Assembly: GCA_900468805.1 (NCBI GenBank)
Contig: UEIF01000010.1
Location: forward strand, 18,596-82,595
Source: Hyphomicrobiales bacterium
GTDB lineage: Bacteria; Pseudomonadota; Alphaproteobacteria; Rhizobiales; Rhizobiaceae
Length of the DNA: 64,000 nt
Direction of reading: 5' to 3'
Shown here in pieces: positions 7,953-17,906 of the stretch (its first letter is position 1; every line of letters starts with the position of its first letter). Under the pieces are notes generated by a model. It did not search any database and had not been told where the DNA came from. It was given only the letters and a program-made list of their open reading frames with translations. Made by a program: the position numbers and the translations under genes.

Positions 7953-8675
7953 TCAGGCTGCATCTTCCTCTTCCTTGGTTATTTCACCCTCGAGCGCGAA
8001 ATCGACGGCAGCACGGGCATGGATCGCCGTCGTGTCGAATCCAACAAGGGGAAGATGATCGGGGTCGAGGATCAGGCAGATCTCGGTGCAGCCGAGAATG
8101 ATGCTGTCACAGCCCTTGGCACGGGCGCGCTCGATCACGGCCATCAGTTTCTCGCGCGAACTGTCGAGCACCTTGCCGGCGCATAGCTCGTTGAAGATGA
8201 TGTCGTGGACAGTGGTGCGGTCGGCGGCTTCGGGCACCATGATATCGAGGCCGAGGCCCTTCATGCGGTCGGTATAGAAGCCGTGCTCCATCGTGTAGCG
8301 CGTGGCAAGCAGCAGCGGGCGCTTGCAGCCGGATTGATGGATGGTTTTAGCCGTCTCGTCGATGATGTGGATCAGCGGCACCGAGATGTGTGCGGCAACC
8401 TCGGGCGCGATCAGATGCATGGTATTGGTGCAGATCAGCACGCAATGGGCGCCGCCAATCTGCAGGCGCAGAGCGACATCGCCGAGACGCGAGGCGGCCA
8501 TATCCCAGGCGCCGGCCTTCTGCAGCGCAACGATCTCCTCGAAATTCACCGAATGCAAAGTGAGCTCGGCAGAGGCCAGGCCCCCAAGGCGCTCGCGCAC
8601 CATTTCGTTGATGAGACGATAATAGACCGCAGAACTTTCGAAGCTCATGCCGCCGATCAGGCCGATTGTTTTCAT
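7953..8675 (-). CDS. Aspartate/glutamate racemase family protein (YgeA-like)
   Basis: A 240-residue cofactor-independent amino acid racemase. The two catalytic cysteines of the family are visible in CTNTMH (about residue 82) and LGCTEI (about 197), and the N-terminus MKTIGLIGGMSFESSAVYY is the family signature. The expected reaction is interconversion of L- and D-aspartate or glutamate; some members act broadly on other amino acids. Start 8675 is chosen because conserved sequence begins there and GGGAG lies upstream; the frame is open to 8765. The gene is divergent from an Lrp/AsnC regulator 151 bases away, which suggests amino-acid-responsive control. Confidence 0.9.
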   Translation of the reverse strand: MKTIGLIGGMSFESSAVYYRLINEMVRERLGGLASAELTLHSVNFEEIVALQKAGAWDMAASRLGDVALRLQIGGAHCVLICTNTMHLIAPEVAAHISVPLIHIIDETAKTIHQSGCKRPLLLATRYTMEHGFYTDRMKGLGLDIMVPEAADRTTVHDIIFNELCAGKVLDSSREKLMAVIERARAKGCDSIILGCTEICLILDPDHLPLVGFDTTAIHARAAVDFALEGEITKEEEDAA

Positions 8676-8778
8676 GGAATCTCGCTCCCTATGGTGTTTT
8701 CGGATGTGCTGATGATGCAGCAGATCGGCCGCGACGTGTTTGCGTTGTTTGTGCTTTTCCGGCAAGGCGTGCTATGTC

Positions 8779-8806
8779 TTTGCATCATTTTTCAGTTTCA
8801 TGCAAA
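8779..8806. promoter_or_regulatory. Inverted repeat in racemase/Lrp divergent promoter region
   Basis: Arms TTTGCAT and ATGCAAA (perfect 7 bp) are separated by 14 AT-rich bases, giving about two helical turns between half-site centres. It lies 20 bases before the Lrp-type start codon. This is a plausible Lrp/AsnC site, inferred from position only. Confidence 0.4.
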
Positions 8807-8826
8807 ATTACGGCGTAGGTTTTCAT

Positions 8827-9288
8827 ATGATCGACGATCGCGACAGGCGGATTCTCGATATCCTGCAGGACGATGCAGGCATCTCCGTGACCGACCTAGC
8901 AGAACGCGTGGCGCTTTCGGTCTCGGCCTGTTCACGACGCATCCAGCGGCTGGAGGAGAGCGGCTACATCGCGCGGCGCATCGTCGTGCTGGATCGCGAG
9001 CGGATGGGCGTGCCGACGACGCTCTTTGCGCTTATCAAGACGGCACATCATTCCGATGAGTGGACGGAGAGCTTCCGGCGGGCGATCAGCGACATTCCGG
9101 AGATTGTCGAGGCGCATCGGCTGACGGGCAATTATGATTACATCCTCAAGATCGTGCTGCCGCGTGTCGAACATTACGATGTCATCTACAAGCGGATCGT
9201 GCGTCGCATCGAGCTTTTCGACGTCTCGGCGTCGATCTCCATGGAACTGATGAAACATGGTACGTCGATACCCGTTTCCTATGCCTGA
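8827..9288 (+). CDS. Lrp/AsnC-family transcriptional regulator
   Basis: A 153-residue feast/famine regulator. The N-terminal helix-turn-helix is DDRDRRILDILQDDAGISV followed by TDLAERVALSVSACSRRIQRLE (residues 3-45, read in two parts). The C-terminal RAM domain (about 70-145) carries the ligand-sensing segment HRLTGNYDYILKI. Proteins of this family bind DNA as octamers and respond to an amino acid. Start 8827 (MIDDRDRR) fits family alignments better than the longer frame from 8740. The divergent Asp/Glu racemase gene is the obvious candidate target, with an inverted repeat between them. Confidence 0.9.
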   Translation: MIDDRDRRILDILQDDAGISVTDLAERVALSVSACSRRIQRLEESGYIARRIVVLDRERMGVPTTLFALIKTAHHSDEWTESFRRAISDIPEIVEAHRLTGNYDYILKIVLPRVEHYDVIYKRIVRRIELFDVSASISMELMKHGTSIPVSYA

Positions 9289-9376
9289 CGTTGTGGGGAG
9301 ATATGCCGAAACGGCGGTTGAATCCTTCGTGCGAAAGGTGACATTTGCTGCAGCGAAATGACGAAAGGGTAGGGTC

Positions 9377-10642
9377 ATGAGCGAACATCACGTCGTCGTT
9401 GTCGGCGGCGGTTTCGGCGGGTTGCAGCTCGTCAACGGATTGAAGGGCGCGGGCGTGAAGGTCACGCTCATCGACCGGCGCAACCACCATCTCTTCCAGC
9501 CGCTGCTTTATCAGGTGGCTACCACCATCCTATCCACTTCAGAGATCGCCTGGCCGATCCGCCATCTCTATGCCGACCGGCCGGAGGTGACCACGCTGCT
9601 CGGTGAGGTCAATGGCGTCGATCCCAATGCAAAGACCGTGTCCCTGCGCAGTGGCATGGTGCTGAAATACGATACGCTGGTGCTGGCGACTGGCGCAACG
9701 CACGCTTATTTCGGCCATGACGAGTGGGAACCTGTCGCCCCGGGCCTGAAGACGCTCGAGGATGCGACGACGATCCGCCGCCGCGTGCTGCTCGCCTTCG
9801 AGCGGGCGGAAGTGGAAAGCGATCCCGCTGTGCGCGAAGCGTTTTTGACCTTCTCCATCGTTGGTGCAGGCCCCACGGGCTGCGAGCTTGCCGGCATCAT
9901 CGCCGAGTTGGCGCATTTCACGCTGCCCAAGGAATTCCGCAACATCGACACGCGCAAGACCCGCGTCGTGCTGATCGAGGCGGGGCCGCGCGTATTGCCG
10001 GCTTTTGCCGAGGATCTCTCGGCTTATGCGCAAAAGGCATTGGAAAAGCTGGGCGTCGAGGTGCTGACGGGTACGCCGGTGACGCAATGTACGGCTGATG
10101 GCGTGACGGTGGGCGAAAGTTTCATTCCGAGCCGGACGATCGTCTGGGCCGCAGGCGTGCAGGCTTCGCATGCGGCGCGCTGGCTCGGCGTGCCGGCCGA
10201 CCGGGCGGGGCGCACCATCGTCGAGAAGGATCTGACGGCGCCGGGCTTGCCCGATGTCTTCGTGATCGGCGATACGGCTTCTGTGATACGTGAGGATGGC
10301 AAACCGGTGCCGGGCATTGCGCCGGCGGCCAAGCAGCAGGGCGGCTATGTCGCGAAGGTCATCCGTGCGCGGCTATCCGGCGAGCCGGCGCCGGGACCGT
10401 TCAAATATTGGCATCAGGGAAGTCTGGCGACGATCGGCAAGAGTGCGGCGATCATCGATTTCGGTCGTTTCAAGCTCAAGGGCTGGCTCGCCTGGTGGAT
10501 CTGGGGGCTCGCCCATATCTACTTCCTGATCGGCACGCGCTCGCGCTTCACCGTCGCCTGGAACTGGTTCTGGATCTATATGAGCGGCCAGCACAGCGCC
10601 CGGCTGATCACCCAGCGAGAAACCATGCGCGACGACGGGTAG
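9377..10642 (+). CDS. ndh: Type II NADH dehydrogenase (NDH-2), FAD-dependent
   Basis: A single-subunit NADH:quinone oxidoreductase of 421 residues that feeds electrons to the quinone pool without pumping protons. Two Rossmann motifs are seen: VVVGGGFGGLQLV for FAD (residues 6-18) and FSIVGAGPTGCELAG for NADH (about 158-172). The quinone-binding AAKQQGGYVAKVI lies near residue 318, and a C-terminal hydrophobic tail around LKGWLAWWIWGLAHIYFLIG (about 365-384) provides membrane attachment, as in other NDH-2 enzymes. A purine-rich GGGTAGGG precedes the start. A strong terminator hairpin follows. Confidence 0.9.
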   Translation: MSEHHVVVVGGGFGGLQLVNGLKGAGVKVTLIDRRNHHLFQPLLYQVATTILSTSEIAWPIRHLYADRPEVTTLLGEVNGVDPNAKTVSLRSGMVLKYDTLVLATGATHAYFGHDEWEPVAPGLKTLEDATTIRRRVLLAFERAEVESDPAVREAFLTFSIVGAGPTGCELAGIIAELAHFTLPKEFRNIDTRKTRVVLIEAGPRVLPAFAEDLSAYAQKALEKLGVEVLTGTPVTQCTADGVTVGESFIPSRTIVWAAGVQASHAARWLGVPADRAGRTIVEKDLTAPGLPDVFVIGDTASVIREDGKPVPGIAPAAKQQGGYVAKVIRARLSGEPAPGPFKYWHQGSLATIGKSAAIIDFGRFKLKGWLAWWIWGLAHIYFLIGTRSRFTVAWNWFWIYMSGQHSARLITQRETMRDDG

Positions 10643-10663
10643 GGGCAAACAGACGACAAAGAA

Positions 10664-10690
10664 AAAGGGCGGCTCCGGGAGCCGCCCTTT
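10664..10690. terminator. Bidirectional intrinsic terminator between ndh and alcohol dehydrogenase
   Basis: Perfect 12-bp stem (AAAGGGCGGCTC with a three-base loop) flanked by an A-run on the left and a T-run on the right. It can terminate ndh on the plus strand and the converging dehydrogenase gene on the minus strand. Confidence 0.9.
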
Positions 10691-10698
10691 CTGTTTCA

Positions 10699-11745
10699 TC
10701 AGGCTGCCAGCGAGGCGATGTCGATGACGAAGCGGTAGCGGACGTCGCTCTTCAGGACGCGCTCATAGGCTTCGTTGACCTGCTGGATGTTGATCTTCTC
10801 GATCTCGGAAACGATGTTGTGCTCGCCGCAGAAGTCGAGCATTTCCTGGGTTTCCTTGATCGAGCCGATCATCGACCCGGAAATGCTCTTGCGGCCTGGG
10901 ACCAGCGAGAAGGCGTGAACCGGGATCGCGTTTTCGGGAACGCCGACCACCACGAAAGCGCCATCCACCTTCACGAGGCCGAGATAGGCATTCCAGTCGA
11001 TCTCGGCGCTGACGGTGCAGATGACGAGGTCGAAGGCGCCGGCGAGCTTCTTGAAAGTTTCCGGGTCGTTGGTGGCGTAATATTCCTTGGCGCCGAGCTT
11101 AAGGCCATCTTCCTTCTTGGAGAGGCTCTGCGAGAGCACGGTGATATCGGCGCCCATGGCAGCACCGAGCTTGACGCCCATGTGGCCGAGGCCGCCCATG
11201 CCGACGATGGCAACCTTCTTGCCGGGACCGGCCTTCCAGTGGCGCAGCGGCGAATAGAGCGTGATGCCGGCGCAGAGAAGCGGAGCGGACGCGTCGAGCG
11301 GAAGGTTGTCCGGGATGGACATGACATAGCCTTCCTTGACGACGATGCTATCGGAATAGCCGCCCTGGGTGCGGGTCTTGCCGTCTGCTTCGAACTCGTT
11401 GTAGGTGCCGACGAGGCCCGGCATATACTGTTCCAGATCAACGTCGCGCGTGGCGCAGCCGACGCAGGAATCGACGAAGCAGCCGACGCCGACGCGATCG
11501 CCGACCTTGAACTTGGTCACTTCAGAGCCGACAGCGGTCACGATGCCGGCGATCTCATGGCCCGGCACGATCGGATAAACGGCGTTCTTCCATTCGTTGC
11601 GGACGGTGTGAATGTCCGAATGGCAGATACCTGCAAACTTGATGTCGATGACGACGTCATCCGGGTTCGGATTGCGGCGTTCGAAGGTGAAGGGGGTCAG
11701 CGGCTTGGAAGCGTCAGTCGCGGCGTAGCCTCTTGCAATAGGCAT
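10699..11745 (-). CDS. Zinc-dependent NAD(P)-alcohol dehydrogenase (YahK/cinnamyl-alcohol type)
   Basis: A 348-residue medium-chain dehydrogenase that probably reduces aldehydes with NADPH. Catalytic zinc ligands are in GICHSDIH (about residues 38-45), GHEIAG (about 62-67) and later LLCAGIT (about 160). The usual structural-zinc loop is present but altered (CFVDSCVGC). The coenzyme site is [13 protein letters not shown] (about 183-195). Start 11745 has AAGGAAGG six bases upstream, so the longer frame to 11841 is not used. The gene faces an AraC_N-type regulator gene across 192 bases, the same arrangement as yqhD/yqhC in E. coli, which suggests aldehyde-induced expression. Confidence 0.9.
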   Translation of the reverse strand: MPIARGYAATDASKPLTPFTFERRNPNPDDVVIDIKFAGICHSDIHTVRNEWKNAVYPIVPGHEIAGIVTAVGSEVTKFKVGDRVGVGCFVDSCVGCATRDVDLEQYMPGLVGTYNEFEADGKTRTQGGYSDSIVVKEGYVMSIPDNLPLDASAPLLCAGITLYSPLRHWKAGPGKKVAIVGMGGLGHMGVKLGAAMGADITVLSQSLSKKEDGLKLGAKEYYATNDPETFKKLAGAFDLVICTVSAEIDWNAYLGLVKVDGAFVVVGVPENAIPVHAFSLVPGRKSISGSMIGSIKETQEMLDFCGEHNIVSEIEKINIQQVNEAYERVLKSDVRYRFVIDIASLAA

Positions 11746-11937
11746 GGGAACCTTCCTTTTCGATTGGGAGGGGTGGGGGTGGGCGGAATATTGCCCGGAA
11801 CCGTGCTGCAGCGTTAGAGCGATACTCTCAGCTTTTTGCACGATCCTGCAAAAGTGAGCCGGCCACCTGTTTGCGAAATGGAAAAGGCGGCCTAGATAGA
11901 AGCGGTATCGCTGGCGTCAGACAGAAAGAGTTGCCGC

Positions 11938-12846
11938 ATGACATTGCCCTTCAATCCCTATCAGGAAATCGTCGATATCGCGATGCGCTTTGCGCCAGGC
12001 GATGGCGAGTTCCGCACGTCGATCGGCAACCTCCACATCAGCCGCCGCTCGAACCCCAGTGATCCGCTGCATAGTAGCTACAAGCCCTGCTTCGCCTTTG
12101 TGCTGCAGGGCGCCAAGAGCCTCCGCCTCGGCAATGAGTTCATCAGCTACGGAACCGGGGACTATCTGCTGACTTCGCTCGATCTGCCGGTCGCATGGCG
12201 TATCGCCGAGGCCAGCCCGGAGGTGCCGCATCTCTGTCTGGGGCTCGCGATTGACTCCGAAAAGCTGCTGGAGCTCTTAAGCCGCATTGATGTTCCGCGT
12301 CCAGGCGCCCACACAGACGGGCAGCGCGGTATGACCGTCAATGTCGCCCCGCCGGAGCTTCTGGACGCCGCCGTGCGCCTGCTGCGCTTGCTCGATCGTC
12401 CAGACGACATTCCGGCCATGGCGCCGCTGATCGAGCAGGAAATCCTCTATCGGATACTGACCGGGCCGGATGGCGAGCGGCTGATCAACATCGCGACGGC
12501 CGACAGCCACAGCAACAGGATCGCGCGCGCCGTCGCCTGGCTGAAGGAGAATTTTGCCCGGCCCCTGCGCATCGAGGAACTAGCCGACCACGTCAGCATG
12601 AGCGCGTCCTCCTTCCATCACCACTTCAAATCGGTGACGGCAATGACGCCGATGCAATATCAGAAGCAGCTTCGCCTGCATGAGGCGCGCCGGCTGATGC
12701 TGGTGGAGCGGCTGGATGCAGGGACTGCCGGTCATCAGGTCGGCTATCAGAGCCCGTCACAGTTCAGCCGCGAATATAGCCGCCTCTACGGCGCTTCACC
12801 CGCACGCGATGTCGATGGCGCGCGAGATGCTGTAGCAGCGGAATAA
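11938..12846 (+). CDS. AraC-family transcriptional activator (AraC_N / YqhC-like)
   Basis: A 302-residue regulator. The N-terminal AraC_N cupin region (about 20-180) includes KPCFAFVLQGAKSLRLG and the turn ISYGTGDYLLTSLDLPV, typical of the PF06719 group. The C-terminal DNA-binding part (about 195-290) holds two helix-turn-helices (RIEELADHVSMSASSFHHHF and the second around GYQSPSQFSREYSRLYG). YqhC of this group senses electrophilic aldehydes. Divergence from the zinc alcohol dehydrogenase makes activation of that gene likely, although no inverted repeat was identified between them. Confidence 0.9.
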   Translation: MTLPFNPYQEIVDIAMRFAPGDGEFRTSIGNLHISRRSNPSDPLHSSYKPCFAFVLQGAKSLRLGNEFISYGTGDYLLTSLDLPVAWRIAEASPEVPHLCLGLAIDSEKLLELLSRIDVPRPGAHTDGQRGMTVNVAPPELLDAAVRLLRLLDRPDDIPAMAPLIEQEILYRILTGPDGERLINIATADSHSNRIARAVAWLKENFARPLRIEELADHVSMSASSFHHHFKSVTAMTPMQYQKQLRLHEARRLMLVERLDAGTAGHQVGYQSPSQFSREYSRLYGASPARDVDGARDAVAAE

Positions 12847-12862
12847 GGCGTGGGAGTAAGCC

Positions 12863-13219
12863 TCAGCCGGGGAATTTCAGCGCCTTGTCGGCACGGCACT
12901 TCGCAAGCTTCAACTGGCGGAAGGAGAGGATGCGCGTGATGCGTTCCTTGCCATCGGTCTCGACGCTCATACAGGCGCAGGCATAGCCATAATTGCCGTT
13001 GGTCTGCACATAATCGTGCTCTGAAATGTCGGGGATGAGGTCCATGCCCTCGGGCTCGTCACCGCTTCCCTGCGTCATGATCGTCCAGGTATTTTCCGCA
13101 TCGTCCAGCCACCAGTTGGCGGGTGTCGGGTTCTGGATCCAGCCGCAGCGCGTTTCGGCGGCAAGAGCGGGAAAGGCGAGGGCGAGCGACAAAGCTGCGG
13201 CGAGGACTGCTGTCTTCAC
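12863..13219 (-). CDS. Exported DUF4087-family protein
   Basis: A small 118-residue periplasmic protein with a clear Sec signal peptide (MKTAVLAAALSLALAFPALAA, cleavage after ALA at about residue 20). The mature part starts ETRCGWIQNPTPANWWLDDA and contains the CACM motif; four cysteines suggest disulfides. This pattern matches DUF4087, whose function is unknown. The start is GTG 13219 with AAGGAG eight bases upstream. The gene lies tail-to-tail with the AraC gene and head-to-head with a TetR gene, with no evident functional link. Confidence 0.75.
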   Translation of the reverse strand: MKTAVLAAALSLALAFPALAAETRCGWIQNPTPANWWLDDAENTWTIMTQGSGDEPEGMDLIPDISEHDYVQTNGNYGYACACMSVETDGKERITRILSFRQLKLAKCRADKALKFPG

Positions 13220-13358
13220 GGGCGATTCTCCTTGGGCCTCGATATTCGGCTATTTGCCTGCCTTCGAACAGCCGAATTCCACTGTTTCATATGATACGAA
13301 AAAATCTCCTGATGCTTCTTGACGAGAGCCCTCGATCTGGCGCATAAACGCCACGAAC

Positions 13359-13374
13359 CGTACCGTACGGTACG
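13359..13374. promoter_or_regulatory. Candidate TetR operator upstream of TetR-ilvC
   Basis: CGTACCGTACGGTACG is a perfect 16-bp palindrome located 20 bases before the TetR start codon and 140 bases from the divergent DUF4087 gene. Its size, symmetry and position are those expected of a TetR operator. Ownership by the adjacent TetR protein is inferred. Confidence 0.65.
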
Positions 13375-13393
13375 TAAATGGGGAGTTGAATCC

Positions 13394-15111
<1,718 letters not shown>

Positions 15112-15136
15112 GCTGTTCCAAGATTGTGATTATGAG

Positions 15137-15164
15137 AGGCCGGGGCGAAAGCTCCGGCCTTTTC
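15137..15164 (+). terminator. Intrinsic terminator of ilvC
   Basis: Stem AGGCCGGGGC / GCTCCGGCCT (one G-T pair) with a GAAA tetraloop, followed by TTTTC. It sits 25 bases after the ilvC stop and just overlaps the end of the opposing methyltransferase gene. Confidence 0.9.
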
Positions 15165-15738
15165 ATTTACTGGCGCTGAGATACAGCCAGCGGGTCGGCT
15201 TGTTGTCGTAGCCGCCGCCATCGGCTTCGTTGATCGCGATATGCCTCCAGCCTCCGTCAACGAGCAATTCCTGCAGCCATTCGCTCGAAGGATAGTTGTA
15301 GTAGCGACCGAAGCTGTCATGGCCTTCGGCGGTACCGGCCTTGAAGCTCGCGTGGAAGACGCCGTCCTGCTTCAGGGCGTTGCGGATGAGAGTGAGGATG
15401 CCGGGGAGATCGGCGCGAGGCACATGCAGGAGGCTTGCCTCCGCCCAGATGCCACCGAATTCCTCGCTGGCTGAGAGATCTTCGAAGCGCATGACCTTTA
15501 CCGGCCTGCCAACCAGCTTTTCGGCCTGCCGGGCAAGCGCAGCCGAGCCATCCGTCGGCGTGACGTCGAAGCCCTTGGACAGCATGTAGGCGCAGTCCTG
15601 TCCACCACCGCAGCCAAGTTCCAGGATGCGTGCCTGTTCGGGGAGGGCGGCCAGGAAGGCATCGAGCCTTGTCGCCTTTGGCTTGCGATCGCGGGTGGCG
15701 TAAGCCTCGGCGTTGTCGTCGTAGAAGGAGATGCTCAT
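15163..15738 (-). CDS. Class I SAM-dependent methyltransferase
   Basis: A 191-residue methyltransferase of the Methyltransf_11/25 type. Motif I ILELGCGGGQDCAYML is at about residues 38-53, with the acidic post-I segment VTPTDGSAAL following and motif IV-like GIWAEASLLHVPR at about 95-107. It resembles small tellurite-resistance-like (TehB-type) methyltransferases. The substrate is unknown. Its ATG overlaps the vapC stop by four bases (ATGA), so it is translationally coupled to the toxin-antitoxin module upstream. Whether it is part of that module's function is not known. Confidence 0.85.
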   Translation of the reverse strand: MSISFYDDNAEAYATRDRKPKATRLDAFLAALPEQARILELGCGGGQDCAYMLSKGFDVTPTDGSAALARQAEKLVGRPVKVMRFEDLSASEEFGGIWAEASLLHVPRADLPGILTLIRNALKQDGVFHASFKAGTAEGHDSFGRYYNYPSSEWLQELLVDGGWRHIAINEADGGGYDNKPTRWLYLSASK

Positions 15739-16112
15739 AGATTCTTCTCGATATAGATCACCCGGTCCAGGTTCTTGAAATGGGCGTCCAGTGTCAGGAC
15801 ATCGGTATCGTGCAATTCGGCGGTGGCGTAGATGATGGCATCGGCAAGCGCGAGCTTCCGCCTGGCCGAGACTTCGGCAGCGCGGCGGGCGAGCGCCGTA
15901 TCGAGGGGCGCGATGATGCAGGTGGCTGTGTAGGCGAAGAAGGAATCGACGGCGTCCTCACCACGTTCGCGCTCCAGCCATTTAGCGAGTTCGAGTTGGA
16001 CGATAGTCGGGACGATACATTCTGTGCGCACGGGCATTTCGCCCTGCAGGCGGTCTGTTGCCGGGCCTTGTGTCAGCCATTCGATCCAAGCCGAGCTATC
16101 GACGACGCGCAT
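15735..16112 (-). CDS. vapC: PIN-domain ribonuclease toxin VapC
   Basis: A 125-residue PIN-domain protein, the size of VapC toxins. The four acidic residues expected in the active site are visible: D5 in VVDSSAWIEWL, E in QLELAKWL (about 41), D in LALADAIIYATA (about 92) and D in VLTLDAHFKNL (about 109). Family members cleave tRNA or rRNA and are inhibited by the cognate VapB. The start ATG shares one base with the stop of the upstream antitoxin gene, the usual arrangement for such pairs. Confidence 0.92.
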   Translation of the reverse strand: MRVVDSSAWIEWLTQGPATDRLQGEMPVRTECIVPTIVQLELAKWLERERGEDAVDSFFAYTATCIIAPLDTALARRAAEVSARRKLALADAIIYATAELHDTDVLTLDAHFKNLDRVIYIEKNL

Positions 16113-16321
16113 CAGAACCGGTCTTTCCTGTCGCGATAGTTGGTGGGGTCGGCGCCTTTGGCCATGCCCTTGAGATCGGCGAGTTCGGGGACGGGGATGA
16201 GCAGGACGCCTTTGCCCTTGGGGATGAAGACGAATTCCTGGCCTGCGGACCAGTGCTGCTGTTCGCGCACTTCCTTCGGAATGGAGATCTGGAATTTTGC
16301 GGAGAGAGTTGTGGTTGCCAT
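16112..16321 (-). CDS. vapB: AbrB/MazE-type antitoxin (VapB)
   Basis: A 69-residue protein with an N-terminal SpoVT/AbrB swapped-hairpin domain (TLSAKFQISIPKEVREQQHW, about residues 5-24, then AGQEFVFIPKGKGVLLIPV) and a C-terminal tail likely to bind and neutralise VapC. Such antitoxins also bind their own promoter. The start ATG 16321 has AGGAAAGG five bases upstream; the longer frame to 16345 is not needed. It is the first gene of a three-gene overlapping unit vapB-vapC-methyltransferase. Confidence 0.9.
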   Translation of the reverse strand: MATTTLSAKFQISIPKEVREQQHWSAGQEFVFIPKGKGVLLIPVPELADLKGMAKGADPTNYRDRKDRF

Positions 16322-16398
16322 TCTTACCTTTCCTCTATCGATCATTAGATAGTAAGAATTTGGCTCGTTGCGGTCAACGGTGAGCCGTTTCCAGCAAT

Positions 16399-16421
16399 AA
16401 AAAACCGGGCATTAAGCCCGG
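16399..16421 (-). terminator. Intrinsic terminator after ilvE
   Basis: Stem CCGGGC / GCCCGG with a five-base loop, followed on the minus strand by six T residues. It lies 75 bases past the ilvE stop. Confidence 0.8.
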
Positions 16422-16495
16422 CTTCGATGTTGTCGCGCTGTCGCGGGAGATGTCCGTCGGGACCGCCGCAGCGATCCCTCCGTACAGACATCAGA

Positions 16496-17593
16496 TCAGA
16501 GAACGCGGCGCGTCCAGCCGCGCTCGTCGTTCGTGACGCCCTTCTGCAGGCCGACGAGCTGCTGGCGCAGTTCTGATGTCAGCTTGCCGGTCTGGCCGTC
16601 TCCGACCTTGAACTCGCCGTCAGCATGGCGAACCAGGCCGATGCCGGCCAGCACCGCGGCTGTGCCGCAAGCGAAGGCTTCGACGAGTTTGCCGCTTGCC
16701 GCATCCGCCTGCCATTCCTCGAAGGAGTAGGGGCGCTGTTCGACGCGCAGGCCCTTTTCTTCAGCCAGCACGATGACCGAGGCGCGGGTGATGCCGGGCA
16801 GGATCGTGCCGCCGAGCGGCGGGGTCACGACCGTTCCGTCGTTCATCACGAAGAAGACGTTCATGCCGCCGAGTTCTTCGACCCAGCGATGCTCTGCTGC
16901 GTCCAGGAAGACGACCTGATCGCAATCTTTCTTCGCCGCTTCGGCCTGCGCCACGAGGCTGGCTGCGTAGTTTCCGCCGCATTTTGCGGCACCGGTGCCA
17001 CCGGCGGCTGCGCGGGTATAGGCGGTTTCGACCCAGAGCGAGACCGCCTTCGCGCCGCCCTTGAAATAGGCGCCGACCGGGGAGGCGATGATGCAGAAGA
17101 TATATTCCTGCGCCGGACGAACGCCGAGGAATGCTTCGTTGGCGAACATGAAGGGGCGAAGGTAGAGGCTGGCGTCACCTGAGGGTATCCAGTTCTTGTC
17201 GACGCGAACAAGTTCTTCAACCGCCTTCAGGAAAAGTTCCTCCGGCACGGCAGGCATCGCCATGCGGGCCGCCGACTGCGCGAAGCGGCGGGCGTTTTCT
17301 TCAGGCCGGAAGAGCAGGATGCGGCCATCGTCTGCCTTGTAGGCTTTCATGCCTTCGAAGATTTCCTGCGCGTAGTGCAGCACGGCGCTCGCAGGATCGA
17401 GTTCCAGAGGCCGCCTCGCCGTTACCTTCGCATCGTGCCAGCCCTTGTCGGCAGTCCATCGTGCCAGGACCATATGATCCGTGAAGACCTTGCCGAAACC
17501 GGGCGTTTCCAGTGCCCGGATTCGGTCGGCGTCGGAAACGGGAGACTTGTGGAATTCGATCTTGATTTCAGGAGAGGTCGACGTCGCGGTCAT
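16496..17593 (-). CDS. ilvE: Branched-chain amino acid aminotransferase
   Basis: A PLP-dependent fold-type IV transaminase of 365 residues that makes valine, leucine and isoleucine from their 2-oxo acids using glutamate. The length and motifs match the long eukaryotic/actinobacterial-like BCAT (type II) rather than the 309-residue E. coli IlvE: YAQEIFEGMKAYKADDGRI (about 76-94), YLRPFMFANE (about 148-157), the PLP-lysine region TGAAKCGGNYAASL (about 204-217) and VEELGGMNVFFV (about 243-254). Start 17593 has AAGGTG seven bases upstream; the frame is open to 17632. It is near ilvC but on the opposite strand and separately terminated. Confidence 0.95.
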   Translation of the reverse strand: MTATSTSPEIKIEFHKSPVSDADRIRALETPGFGKVFTDHMVLARWTADKGWHDAKVTARRPLELDPASAVLHYAQEIFEGMKAYKADDGRILLFRPEENARRFAQSAARMAMPAVPEELFLKAVEELVRVDKNWIPSGDASLYLRPFMFANEAFLGVRPAQEYIFCIIASPVGAYFKGGAKAVSLWVETAYTRAAAGGTGAAKCGGNYAASLVAQAEAAKKDCDQVVFLDAAEHRWVEELGGMNVFFVMNDGTVVTPPLGGTILPGITRASVIVLAEEKGLRVEQRPYSFEEWQADAASGKLVEAFACGTAAVLAGIGLVRHADGEFKVGDGQTGKLTSELRQQLVGLQKGVTNDERGWTRRVL

Positions 17594-17813
17594 TGCTGGC
17601 ACCTTGATAGTCCATTGAATAATGGCCGGCACACTACTGCTGCCGGACCGGTTTTGGAAAGGTCTGAATCAGCCGGTTTCGGCTTTTGATCGGAGGAATA
17701 ATCGCGTGATGTGCCGAACTTTCACGCAACGAGGCAGGCATTCGGTTTGGTTGCGTGAAATCTTTGATGTCAGCCCGATCGACACCAGGGCTTTCAAATA
17801 TAAGACCTCCAAT

Positions 17814-17830
17814 CTTGTCACAGTGACAAG
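17814..17830. promoter_or_regulatory. 17-bp palindrome upstream of the MocR-like aminotransferase
   Basis: CTTGTCACAGTGACAAG has perfect 8-bp arms around one central base, 77 bases before the aminotransferase start and about 220 bases from the divergent ilvE. Its symmetry suggests a dimeric regulator of the GntR or Lrp type. No such regulator gene is adjacent, so the binding protein is unknown. Confidence 0.5.
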
Positions 17831-17906
17831 AAAATAGGTCAGTATTATTGACATAAATTTCACTGCATGGTGAGCTGCTGATATTATAAAAATATGAGGA
17901 AACCCC

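Noticed and set aside
10408..11817. 469-codon plus-strand frame over the alcohol dehydrogenase gene
   Set aside because: Runs through the end of ndh and the terminator hairpin; the minus-strand dehydrogenase is well supported by zinc and Rossmann motifs.
17848..17853. TTGACA as -35 box of the aminotransferase gene
   Set aside because: No acceptable -10 hexamer occurs at 16-18 bases downstream, so the promoter cannot be placed with confidence.
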